Shown here in pieces: positions 8,097 to 15,684 of a stretch of 36,010 nucleotides of DNA. Source of the DNA: Bacteroidales bacterium (GTDB lineage: Bacteria; Bacteroidota; Bacteroidia; Bacteroidales; JAFGUD01); assembly GCA_016936595.1 (NCBI GenBank), contig JAFGXO010000070.1, positions 1 through 36,010 of the forward strand. The letters run 5' to 3'. The translations under genes and the position numbers were made by a program. Every line of letters starts with the position of its first letter. Position 1 is the first letter of the stretch. The notes beneath the pieces were generated by a model that saw only the letters and a program-made list of their open reading frames with translations, searched no databases and had not been told where the DNA came from.

Positions 8097-9107
8097 TTGA
8101 ATTCAAAGACAAACATAATAAAACTTATATTTTTATTCGCATTTATTGTTGTTATTGGCACTTCGGGCTATATGATTATAGAACAATACAATTTTATAGA
8201 TGCACTATTTATGACTGTAATAACCATTACAACAGTTGGTTATGGGACAATAAAAAAACTGTCGGAAACAGGAACAATATTTACTATTTTCTTAATTATA
8301 GCAAGTTTTATTACCGTTGCTTTAATAGTTCAAAATTTTTCCAGATATATCTCAGACGGTGAGTTGTTGAGACGTTTAAAAACAAGAAAAATAAAAAAAA
8401 TGATGAAAAATACTGAAAATCACGTTATAGTATGCGGATATGGATTAAACGGATCACATGCAGCAATAGAATTACTTAAAGCTAAAGAAAAAGTTGTAGT
8501 TATAGATAAAAACATAAACGTAACAGAAGACGCTGAAATTCATGGAGTTAAAGCCATTTTTATAAATGGAGATGCCAGAAATGAAGAAGTTTTAATAGAA
8601 GCCAAAATAGATAAAGCAAAAGCCCTAATAACAGCTTTGCATTTAGATGCAGATAATTTGTACGTTGTATTAACAGCAAAAGAATTAAATCCGGATTTAA
8701 GAATTATCAGTCGGGCATCTGAAGATTCAGCAGAACGAAAACTGCGTAGAGCAGGTGCCGACTTTGTGATTTTACCTGATAGCGTTGGCGGAATAAGAAT
8801 GGCTAAACTTGTTTTTGAACCAGGGGTTATTGAATTTTTAGAGCATATTGTTGCAAAAAGCGGGATAAGTGTTAATCTTGTTGAAATTGACTGTAAAGAC
8901 ATTAAATCAACTCTTTTTGGCAAAACCCTAACAGAATTAGATATCCGCAAAAGATCGGGAGCTAATATTGTAGGAATAAAAAAACCAGATGGAGAATTTA
9001 TTTTTAATCCAACCTCCGACCAGAAAATTGTTGAAGGCGTTAAATTGTTTGTTCTTGGAACACCGGAACAAGTTGAATATTTTCAGAACCTTGTTGAAGA
9101 ACACTAA
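8097..9107 (+). CDS. Potassium channel with RCK/TrkA domains (MthK-like)
   Basis: This is a two-transmembrane K+ channel. The first membrane helix is at about 8-28, followed by a pore helix, the filter TTVGYG (45-50), and a second helix at about 58-80. The cytosolic part contains a TrkA-N/RCK Rossmann domain with the nucleotide motif GYGLNG (114-119) and the acidic VVVID strand end (about 133-137). A TrkA-C domain follows at about 255-336. This is the layout of MthK-type ligand-gated channels, at the usual length of 336 aa. Translation apparently starts at TTG (8097), 4 bases after the peptidase stop codon; no ATG lies close enough to keep the first helix. The two genes are very likely co-transcribed, though their functions are not obviously linked. 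The 3' end lies 2 bases from the stop of the convergent GlsB-like gene. Confidence 0.92.
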   Translation: MNSKTNIIKLIFLFAFIVVIGTSGYMIIEQYNFIDALFMTVITITTVGYGTIKKLSETGTIFTIFLIIASFITVALIVQNFSRYISDGELLRRLKTRKIKKMMKNTENHVIVCGYGLNGSHAAIELLKAKEKVVVIDKNINVTEDAEIHGVKAIFINGDARNEEVLIEAKIDKAKALITALHLDADNLYVVLTAKELNPDLRIISRASEDSAERKLRRAGADFVILPDSVGGIRMAKLVFEPGVIEFLEHIVAKSGISVNLVEIDCKDIKSTLFGKTLTELDIRKRSGANIVGIKKPDGEFIFNPTSDQKIVEGVKLFVLGTPEQVEYFQNLVEEH

Positions 9108-9109
9108 TG

Positions 9110-9373
9110 TTATTTTTTCTTTCCTCTGAGTAAATTTATCAAAAAAACTAAAAATATTGAACCCAAAACTGCTGACACAAAATTATTTATATCAATATGT
9201 AATATCTTAAAAATAAAACCTCCTAAAATTGAACCAAGTATTGCAATAATTATATTGCCGATAAAACCAAATCCTTTACCCTTCATTATTACACCAGCCA
9301 ACCAACCTATAAAAGCTCCAATCAATAAATAAATTAGAACTATAAACAAACTAACACCAAAAATATACACCAT
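9110..9373 (-). CDS. GlsB/YeaQ/YmgE-family small membrane protein
   Basis: This 87 aa hydrophobic protein has three membrane segments (about 5-28, 34-55 and 63-83) with glycine-rich packing (GAFIGWLAG, GFIGNIIIAILGSILGG) and a basic tail, typical of the transglycosylase-associated (GlsB/YeaQ) family. The family name is historical; members are stress-induced inner-membrane proteins of unclear function and no enzyme activity is implied. The chosen start is the ATG at 9373. The gene follows trpS by 75 bases on the same strand, so read-through from the synthetase operon is possible. Its 3' end lies 2 bases from the stop of the convergent K+ channel gene, leaving no separate terminator space. Confidence 0.8.
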   Translation of the reverse strand: MVYIFGVSLFIVLIYLLIGAFIGWLAGVIMKGKGFGFIGNIIIAILGSILGGFIFKILHIDINNFVSAVLGSIFLVFLINLLRGKKK

Positions 9374-9448
9374 AATAAGCTTAAAAAGTTATTTAATTAA
9401 TACAATTTTAATTCACATTTTATTAACTCTCAATTATCGTTTTTTTAT

Positions 9449-10438
9449 TTAAAAAGGTTTAAATCCTATTATTTTTCTTACTTCGCTAATAGTTTTACTT
9501 CCGCTTTCAATGGCCTTTTCTTTGCCTATTTTCATTATTTTATTTAAATATTCGGAATTATTATAAATATCTAAAATACGTTCACGAATAGGAGTTGTGA
9601 AAACTATAATATCTTCGGCTAATTGTTTTTTTAAATCTCCATATCTTATTTCGCAGGCATTATATTTATCATTAAAATAAGAAATAGTATCTTTATTAGA
9701 AACAAGCTCCATCAAAGAAAATAAATTTTGAACAGGCTCCGGTTTTGTTGAATTTTGCTCAGCTGGACCTGCATCTGTTACAGCTTTCATAACTTTTTTG
9801 CGGATAACTTTAGGCTCGTCAATAAGACTAATAGCATTTCCTTCCGATTTTCCCATTTTTCCGCTGCCATCTAATCCTGGCACTTTTACTAATTTTTCGC
9901 CAAAATTATAAGGTTCGGGAATGTTAAAATAATCAACCTCATAAATTCTATTAAATCTTTGTGCAAATTTACGTGTCATTTCAAGATGTTGCTCTTGATC
10001 TTTGCCAACCGGCACTTTATGAGCGTTATGAATTAAAATATCGGCAGCCATTAAAACAGCATAGGTAAGCAATCCGGCATTAACGTTTTCCGGTTGTTTA
10101 CGAACTTTTTCCTTAAAAGTGGTAGTTCGTTCCAATTCACCAACATAAGCGTTCATTCCAAGAAGCAAATATAATTCTGCAACTTGAGGCATATCACTTT
10201 GAATATATATAGTTGATTTTTCGGGATCTAAACCACAAGCAATGTATTCACTCAAAACTTTTCGCACATTTTCTTGTAAATCTTCGGGTTTAGGGTGAGT
10301 TGTAAGGGAATGATAATCAGCAATAAAAAAATAGCAATTGTTATTTTCTTGCATTTTTACAAAGTTCTTCACAGCACCAAAGTAATTACCAAGGTGCAAA
10401 TTTCCGGTAGGTCGTATTCCGCTTAAAACAGTTTGCAT
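9449..10438 (-). CDS. trpS: Tryptophanyl-tRNA synthetase
   Basis: This class I aminoacyl-tRNA synthetase charges tRNA-Trp with tryptophan using ATP in the cytoplasm. The protein opens with the family hallmark SGIRPTGNLHLGN, in which HLGN (15-18) is the HIGH signature. The second signature, KMGKS, is at 194-198, and PGLDGSGKMGKSEGN is characteristic of TrpRS. The length of 329 aa is normal. The ATG at 10438 starts directly at the conserved N terminus. It is the last gene of the tight aspS / HepT-like / cvpA / trpS run, 11 bases after the cvpA stop. Confidence 0.97.
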   Translation of the reverse strand: MQTVLSGIRPTGNLHLGNYFGAVKNFVKMQENNNCYFFIADYHSLTTHPKPEDLQENVRKVLSEYIACGLDPEKSTIYIQSDMPQVAELYLLLGMNAYVGELERTTTFKEKVRKQPENVNAGLLTYAVLMAADILIHNAHKVPVGKDQEQHLEMTRKFAQRFNRIYEVDYFNIPEPYNFGEKLVKVPGLDGSGKMGKSEGNAISLIDEPKVIRKKVMKAVTDAGPAEQNSTKPEPVQNLFSLMELVSNKDTISYFNDKYNACEIRYGDLKKQLAEDIIVFTTPIRERILDIYNNSEYLNKIMKIGKEKAIESGSKTISEVRKIIGFKPF

Positions 10439-10449
10439 TTAATATCTTT

Positions 10450-11193
10450 TTATGGATTATTAACATCATCAACAACAGGGTGTTGATCTGTATTGTTTTG
10501 ATTATTATTAGGTTGTGTATTTGTAGAGGTATTATTTTGTGTGTCGTCAGGAAAATTTATACCGGTATTATTTGTATTTGAATCATTAATCGGTTGTGTT
10601 TGAATATCTGTTGTATCATTTAATTTTCGCATATATTCATTATACTTTGAGCTACAAGGATCTGAATCGTCAAAATGATAATCCATTCGTATCATTTTAA
10701 AACCTTTAGTAATAGCTATTTTTGAAAATTTCATTATTTTGCTATTAGCATCTCTATCAGGCAAAAAGTTTCCTTTACAGTTTAGGTTTAAAATTACTGT
10801 TGAATAAATTGCAGCAATGATAAAAAATTTCACTACCCCCAAAACAGATCCAACAATATTATTTGTTCTATCGGAAGCAACATCAAGAACTCTAACGTGT
10901 ACAGCTTTTTGAACAAAAACAGAAAACCATATTGCACCGGCAAAAGTAGCAGCAAGAACGATTGACCCAAACACCTCAGGCACCGGAGTTTTCATACCGC
11001 TCATAAAATACATATATGTCATTCGAGATAATGCCCCTGAAATAACCATACCTCCGGCAAGAGCAAATAGCGACAAGCCCATAATTATACCTCCGCGTTT
11101 ATAGCCTCTGTAACCGCCCCAAGCTAAAATACCGAGTATTAAAACACCAAAAAGAGAAAAACTAACATCAATATGTATTGCAAATAATGTCAT
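10450..11193 (-). CDS. CvpA-family membrane protein with Asn/Thr-rich tail
   Basis: Four hydrophobic segments within about residues 8-135, with the GxxRGYKRG-type turn after the first, match the CvpA family. In E. coli CvpA is an inner-membrane protein needed for colicin V production. The C-terminal tail (about 190-247) is low-complexity and rich in Asn, Thr, Gln and Asp, probably disordered and outside the membrane domain. I place the start at the ATG at 11193, not the TTG three bases earlier, because its A is shared with the upstream stop as TGATG. That arrangement indicates translational coupling with the HepT-like gene. It sits between two tRNA synthetase genes; the functional reason is not evident. 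Confidence 0.8.
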   Translation of the reverse strand: MTLFAIHIDVSFSLFGVLILGILAWGGYRGYKRGGIIMGLSLFALAGGMVISGALSRMTYMYFMSGMKTPVPEVFGSIVLAATFAGAIWFSVFVQKAVHVRVLDVASDRTNNIVGSVLGVVKFFIIAAIYSTVILNLNCKGNFLPDRDANSKIMKFSKIAITKGFKMIRMDYHFDDSDPCSSKYNEYMRKLNDTTDIQTQPINDSNTNNTGINFPDDTQNNTSTNTQPNNNQNNTDQHPVVDDVNNP

Positions 11194-11522
11194 CAATTTG
11201 TAAAAATAACTTTTTCTAATTTTTCAAACAAAGAAGGCAATTCCTCTTTAATAATTTTATAAATTGTAGCATGATCAGTTTCATGAAAATCACTTATTAT
11301 AATTTTATCGTATTCTTTAAATTTTTCCCAGTCAATAAAATCGTATTTTTCTTTTGTTAACTGTGATAATTTTGCTTCCAAATCTTTTAAAAATAACATG
11401 TTAGAAATTAAATTTTCGTACACTAATGTTTTTTTTATATCTTCAACACATGTTATTTTTTCGGCAATTTTTAAACACTTTGATGTAGCTAAGTGTAAAT
11501 TAAACAAAAGTTCTTTTTCCAC
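11193..11522 (-). CDS. Small HepT/DUF86-like protein, degenerate
   Basis: This 109 aa, probably all-helical protein has no signal or membrane segment. Its second half, from IDWEKFKEYDKIIISDF through YKIIKEELPSLFEKLEKV, aligns by eye with the C-terminal half of HepT/DUF86 proteins, including the IxxxxLPxL pattern before the last helix. The HepT RNase motif R-x4-H-x-Y is not preserved: the corresponding stretch is about DKIIISDF. It is therefore at best a catalytically dead relative. HepT proteins normally pair with an MNT nucleotidyltransferase (MntA), and none is beside it. Translation starts at GTG (11522), one base after the aspS stop, and the stop overlaps the cvpA start, so it is firmly inside the operon. 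The family call is tentative; otherwise it is an unknown helical protein. Confidence 0.55.
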   Translation of the reverse strand: MEKELLFNLHLATSKCLKIAEKITCVEDIKKTLVYENLISNMLFLKDLEAKLSQLTKEKYDFIDWEKFKEYDKIIISDFHETDHATIYKIIKEELPSLFEKLEKVIFTN

Positions 11523-11523
11523 T

Positions 11524-13278
11524 TTAATCTTTTTTTATTAACAATTTTAATTCATCAAGTTGCTCTTTACTCACCGGCGATGGACTATCAATCATTACAT
11601 CTTTACCTGAATTATTTTTAGGGAAAGCTATAACATCTTTTATTGATTCCGAGTTGTTAAACATTGCAACCCAGCGATCTAAACCATAGGCAATTCCACC
11701 ATGAGGAGGAGCTCCGTATTTAAAAGCATTCATCAAAAAACCGAACTGATTTTGAGCCTCTTCGGGCGTGAAGCCCAAAGTATCAAACATTTTTCGTTGC
11801 ACTTCGCTATCATGAATACGAATAGATCCTCCGCCAAGCTCTACGCCGTTAACTACAAAGTCGTAAGCATTAGCACGAACTTTTGCTGGCTCGGTTTCAA
11901 GCATTGATATATCTTGGGGTTTTGGTGATGTAAAAGGGTGATGCATTGCATGAAAACGATTTGTTTCTTCGTTCCATTCAACTAATGGGAAATCTACAAC
12001 CCACAACGGAGCAAATTTATTATTGTCTATTAAATTTAACTCTTTTGCAAGCTCTAATCTGAGGTCTCCAAGAATTTTTAATGATTTATCATAATTTCCG
12101 GAAATAAGGAAAATAATATCATTAGGTTTTGCATCAAATTTTTGAGCTATTTGTTGCAAATCTTCAGCACCAAAAAATTTATCTATAGAAGATTTAAAAG
12201 TTCCATCGGCATCATATTTTATCCATACCAAACCTTGAGCTCCGATTTGTGGTTTTTTTACAAAATCAGTTAACTTATCAATTGCTTTTCGCGAAAATTT
12301 ATCAACTACATTAACAGCACAAATACCGCCAATATATTCGGCATCATCAAATATTTTAAAATTTTTACCTTTTGATATTTCAGTTAAATTATTAATTTCC
12401 ATGCCAAAACGCAAATCGGGTTTATCTGAACCATATTTCGCCATTGCTTCGGAAAAAGGCATTCTTTTAAAAGGCTCATTAAAATCAACATTTTTAAACA
12501 TTTTAAAAATATGTTTTGCCATTCCTTCAAAAGTGTTCAAAATGTCTTCCTGTTCAACAAAAGCCATTTCGCAATCTATTTGAGTAAATTCAGGCTGACG
12601 GTCGGCTCTTAAATCTTCGTCTCTAAAACATTTAACTATTTGGTAGTATCTATCGTATCCGGCAACCATCAAAAGTTGTTTAAAAACTTGTGGCGATTGG
12701 GGTAATGCGTAAAAGTTTCCTTCGTTCATTCGCGAAGGCACAACAAAGTCACGAGCTCCTTCGGGAGTAGATTTTATCAGAACAGGGGTTTCAACGTCTA
12801 TAAACCCTTGTTTATCTAAATAATTACGAACAGCTATCGACATTTTGTGTCGTAACATTAAAGCTTGTTGACGTGGGTTGCGTCGTAAATCTAAGTATCT
12901 GTATTTCATCAGTATATCTTCGCCGCCATCTGTTTGATCTTCAATAGTAAATGGCGGAACCTCCGATTTGCTCAAAACTTTTAAATCTGTTGCTATTATT
13001 TCAATTTCACCGGTAGGAATTTTTTTATTCTTACTATAGCGTTCAGCAACTTCACCGGTAACCTGTATCACAAATTCTCTTCCGAGTTTACGAGCTTGGG
13101 TGCATAATTCGGCATTTGTTTCCATATTAAAAGCTATTTGTGTAATTCCATATCGATCTCTAAGATCAATAAAAGTCATACCGCCAAGATCTCTATTCTT
13201 TTGTAACCAACCACTTAGGGTAACTTTAGTTCCAATATTTTCGACACGTAACTCGCCGCATGTATGTGTTCTGTACAT
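11524..13278 (-). CDS. aspS: Aspartyl-tRNA synthetase
   Basis: This class II synthetase of the bacterial type charges tRNA-Asp. The N-terminal OB-fold anticodon-binding domain (about 1-100) begins [11 protein letters not shown]. The catalytic core carries motif 2, [18 protein letters not shown] (about 218-235), and motif 3, GLDRWVAM, near the C terminus. The GAD insertion domain lies between, at about 285-420. The length of 584 aa is normal for bacterial AspRS. Whether it also charges tRNA-Asn cannot be decided here because neither asnS nor gatCAB is in view. It is the first gene of the run leading to trpS, with a plausible promoter just upstream. Confidence 0.97.
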   Translation of the reverse strand: MYRTHTCGELRVENIGTKVTLSGWLQKNRDLGGMTFIDLRDRYGITQIAFNMETNAELCTQARKLGREFVIQVTGEVAERYSKNKKIPTGEIEIIATDLKVLSKSEVPPFTIEDQTDGGEDILMKYRYLDLRRNPRQQALMLRHKMSIAVRNYLDKQGFIDVETPVLIKSTPEGARDFVVPSRMNEGNFYALPQSPQVFKQLLMVAGYDRYYQIVKCFRDEDLRADRQPEFTQIDCEMAFVEQEDILNTFEGMAKHIFKMFKNVDFNEPFKRMPFSEAMAKYGSDKPDLRFGMEINNLTEISKGKNFKIFDDAEYIGGICAVNVVDKFSRKAIDKLTDFVKKPQIGAQGLVWIKYDADGTFKSSIDKFFGAEDLQQIAQKFDAKPNDIIFLISGNYDKSLKILGDLRLELAKELNLIDNNKFAPLWVVDFPLVEWNEETNRFHAMHHPFTSPKPQDISMLETEPAKVRANAYDFVVNGVELGGGSIRIHDSEVQRKMFDTLGFTPEEAQNQFGFLMNAFKYGAPPHGGIAYGLDRWVAMFNNSESIKDVIAFPKNNSGKDVMIDSPSPVSKEQLDELKLLIKKD

Positions 13279-13322
13279 CTGTATTTTTATTTTATAAAAT
13301 TAAGCCAAATTTATTTATTCTG

Positions 13323-13351
13323 CAAAAATAAAAAAAAATAACATTATGCAA
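13323..13351 (-). promoter_or_regulatory. Putative promoter of the aspS operon
   Basis: On the minus strand, TTG (13351-13349) is followed after 18 bases by TATTTTTG (13330-13323), fitting the Bacteroidota TTG/TAnnTTTG promoter at a usual spacing. The -33 element lies inside the small palindrome ACATT-ATGC-AATGT (13341-13354). A second -7 match, TAAATTTG, is at 13313-13306. Confidence 0.5.
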
Positions 13352-13400
13352 TGTATCAGTTAGTTTAATTATTGAAAGTAAAATATTACAGTAATATAAT

Positions 13401-13408
13401 TATCTTTG
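13401..13408 (+). promoter_or_regulatory. Putative -7 box of the NlpC/P60 gene
   Basis: TATCTTTG matches TAnnTTTG exactly and lies 43 bases before the start codon. The nearest upstream TTG (13372-13374) is 26 bases away, longer than usual, so the -33 element is uncertain. Confidence 0.4.
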
Positions 13409-13451
13409 CACTTTTAAATATTGCAACTATAAAATAAACAAAACAACTAAA

Positions 13452-14006
13452 ATGAAAAAATTATTTTTTACAATCGCTCTAATTTTCGTTTCAGTACAAA
13501 TTTTTGCTCAGAATGACGATAATTTTTCGATTTTACTTTCTCAAAAAGCATCTGACGCAGATTTAGTAACAAAATTAGAAAATTTTAAAGCAGGCGGTAT
13601 CGAAAAAGAGTTAAATTTAGATAGCGTTTCTGTTCAACAAATTATTGATACAGCTTTAACTTACAAAGGAACACCGCATTGTATGGGCGGAGTTAGCCAC
13701 TCTTGCATAGATTGTTCGGGCTTATTGTACATGACTTTTAAAAACAATGGAGTAGATGTGCCGCATAGTTCGCAAGAATTGGCTCGCTACGGCTCAATCA
13801 TAATTGAAGCAGACAGCCTGCAAAGGGGAGATTTAGTATTTTTTGTAAAAACCTATAGCACATCAAAAGTTATAACCCATTCCGGAATTTTTATTGGTGA
13901 TGGTGAATTTATTCATACTTCGGCAAGTAGGGGTGTTGTTATTTCAAACATAAGCAGCAGTTATTATCAAGATCATTATATTTTTGGAACACGAATTTTT
14001 AAATAA
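13452..14006 (+). CDS. Secreted NlpC/P60 peptidoglycan hydrolase
   Basis: This is a cysteine peptidase of the NlpC/P60 superfamily, which cuts peptide stems of peptidoglycan, usually the D-Glu/diamino acid bond. A clear signal peptide (1-20, ending IFAQ) sends it to the periplasm or beyond. The catalytic domain spans about 60-184: Cys88 in DCSGL, His143 in THSGIFIG, and His155 in FIHTS as the third residue. GTPHCMGG before the Cys is the usual GxPYxxGG element with changes. The 184 aa length suits a single-domain enzyme with a short N-terminal region of unknown role. The gene is divergent from aspS, and its 3' end is 2 bases from the stop of the convergent secreted-protein gene. Confidence 0.9.
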   Translation: MKKLFFTIALIFVSVQIFAQNDDNFSILLSQKASDADLVTKLENFKAGGIEKELNLDSVSVQQIIDTALTYKGTPHCMGGVSHSCIDCSGLLYMTFKNNGVDVPHSSQELARYGSIIIEADSLQRGDLVFFVKTYSTSKVITHSGIFIGDGEFIHTSASRGVVISNISSSYYQDHYIFGTRIFK

Positions 14007-14008
14007 AT

Positions 14009-14749
14009 TCACTTAACAACATCAATATTATCAACATAACACGAAAACTTAATTATGCTTTTATTTATTGATGTTGTTATTTTTTCTGAAAGTATATCTC
14101 CCAAATTGCCAACTTCATAAACTCCTAATGTTGTAACAGAACTAATATTTAAATCGTAAACACCTCTGGTTTGATTTAACTCAAAAAAGTAATTTGTTTC
14201 TAAAGAATAATCAGAGGTTAGAAATCCTGAATAATCACTTTCGGTTACCGGAAAAGAATAAATGCTAAAAACAGTATCTTTATTTACATTCCAAATTTTT
14301 ATATAAGTTCCATCAAAACAATTATAAGAATATGTTTCTTTTGTTAAAAAAGTTTTTTGATTGGGACAAATATCCTGTAAAAAATATTCAAACTCAACGT
14401 CAAAGAAAGCTTCTGAATAAGAGATTGTTATATTTTCTTCAGTTTTTAATAACTCACCATTATCAAAATAAAAAAAGTTGACAGCAAGATTATGATTATC
14501 GTTCAAAATAAACACTACCTCCTGAATACTATCCCCAAAAATATCACACGAAGTTGTTTTATAACTTAAATATTGTTTTTTAAAATCTACTTTTAAATTA
14601 TTTTTTTGAACAAAACTATTATTTATAAAGTATTCATTTAAAAGAGAGTCATTTTTAATCGCAAATATTGTATCAACAACCTCCAATTGTGCAAATGCAG
14701 AATTTAAAGAAATAATGATAGTTGTAAAAAGTAAAAATAGTTTTTGCAT
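14009..14749 (-). CDS. Secreted protein of unknown function
   Basis: I do not recognise a family for this 246 aa protein. It has a clear signal peptide (about 1-20, ending SAFAQ). The mature part is rich in Phe, Tyr, Asn and Asp with alternating hydrophobic residues, suggesting a beta-rich exported domain. There is no lipobox and no type IX sorting tail. Cysteines are few and scattered. It lies 105 bases downstream of the YD-repeat-like gene on the same strand and may be the last gene of a unit that begins with the Fur-family regulator and TonB receptor. Its last codons overlap an inverted repeat that looks like a terminator for the convergent NlpC gene. Confidence 0.65.
   Translation of the reverse strand: MQKLFLLFTTIIISLNSAFAQLEVVDTIFAIKNDSLLNEYFINNSFVQKNNLKVDFKKQYLSYKTTSCDIFGDSIQEVVFILNDNHNLAVNFFYFDNGELLKTEENITISYSEAFFDVEFEYFLQDICPNQKTFLTKETYSYNCFDGTYIKIWNVNKDTVFSIYSFPVTESDYSGFLTSDYSLETNYFFELNQTRGVYDLNISSVTTLGVYEVGNLGDILSEKITTSINKSIIKFSCYVDNIDVVK
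14014..14085 (+). terminator. Long inverted repeat with T run, probable terminator of the NlpC gene
   Basis: Fourteen perfectly complementary bases at 14014-14027 and 14066-14079 enclose a 38-base loop, followed by a T run at 14080-14085. The T run is on the plus strand, just after the NlpC stop codon. Both arms lie within or at the 3' end of the opposite-strand coding sequence. The loop is longer than in a standard terminator. Confidence 0.5.
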
Positions 14750-14854
14750 TTTATATTTATTTTGCAGAACAAATAATTAAATCGACGAATATTTAGAGCA
14801 TTAATTAAAAGTACTTATCTTATTGAAATGAGCTTCTATAGTTATAGCAGCTTT

Positions 14855-15661
14855 TTATAAATCATTTTTGTAAAAAATTTGTCTTGTTACAACCTCAACA
14901 GGCTTTTTAAGTTTTTTCCCTTTTTTGTTTATGTGATATTTTTTTCTTTCTGTCCAATTATTTTGGTCGTCATAAATATATTTATAGGCTAAAAATTTTT
15001 TAAACCAAGGCTGTTTTAAAAAAACTATATCACCTAAGGAATTATATTCATTTTCAGAAGTATCAAAAATGCATTTTTTTGTTTCAGTTGACACTAAATT
15101 TCCATAACCATTATAGAAAAATATTTTATATTTGTTTTTGTGATAAAAATATTTCACTGTTGCATGTGAATTTATATGTAGATCGTCATAAGTAGAAGAC
15201 AACCTAATTATATTATCTAAACTATCGTATTTATAATATGTGGCAGATACAAATTGATTGTTTTTATTTTTTTTAGTTTCAGAAATCAGTAACCCTTTTG
15301 CATTATATGTAAACTCAGTAATAACTTCTTGAATATATTTATTAGAAATAACATTGATATAATGATCAGATATAACATTTCGATTAGAATCAACAATCAT
15401 CGTTCCTTTAAAAAAACTGTTTTGAGCCTCTGTATAATAAATTATTGCGTTTTCATTGTAATAATATTTTGAGGTATATGCAAATTCTTCTCCTGAAGAA
15501 TAATTTCCTGAACAAACAATTATAACACTATCGATTTTGTCATAATCTCTAAAAACGTCATTTTTAGGTGCATTTTTATTAATCCAGAACGAGTTAATTG
15601 ATTGTGAATTTGCAGTAAAAATAAAAATTATACTAAAAAACAATAAAACTAATTTTTTCAT
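14855..15661 (-). CDS. Secreted protein with YD/RHS-like repeats
   Basis: This 268 aa exported protein has a signal peptide of about 19 residues (ending TANSQ). From about residue 115 onward it carries several degenerate tyrosine/aspartate repeats of the YD (RHS) type: TYNAKGLLISETK, YKYDSLDNIIRLS, YNSLGDIVFLK and YIYDDQNNWTERK. Each follows the pattern Y-x-D/N-x2-G/N-N/x plus a beta strand. Full RHS toxins are far larger and have a toxin tip, so this is not one. Small repeat proteins like this are common exported products in Bacteroidota, with unknown roles. It starts 23 bases after the TonB receptor stop, so co-transcription is likely. A link to the uptake of the same substrate is inference from position only. 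Confidence 0.65.
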   Translation of the reverse strand: MKKLVLLFFSIIFIFTANSQSINSFWINKNAPKNDVFRDYDKIDSVIIVCSGNYSSGEEFAYTSKYYYNENAIIYYTEAQNSFFKGTMIVDSNRNVISDHYINVISNKYIQEVITEFTYNAKGLLISETKKNKNNQFVSATYYKYDSLDNIIRLSSTYDDLHINSHATVKYFYHKNKYKIFFYNGYGNLVSTETKKCIFDTSENEYNSLGDIVFLKQPWFKKFLAYKYIYDDQNNWTERKKYHINKKGKKLKKPVEVVTRQIFYKNDL

Positions 15662-15684
15662 TTTTTCAGCAAAACTAAAAAATT

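Noticed and set aside
11194-11196. TTG start one codon upstream for cvpA
   Set aside because: The ATG at 11193 overlaps the preceding stop as TGATG, a common coupled arrangement.
14855-15661. The YD-repeat-like protein as an RHS toxin
   Set aside because: It is only 268 residues, has no toxin tip or immunity neighbour, and has few, degenerate repeats.
15670-15677. A minus-strand TAGTTTTG (-7 match) just before the YD-repeat-like gene
   Set aside because: It is only 8 bases from the start codon, leaving almost no leader; more likely a chance match, with the gene read from the TonB receptor transcript.
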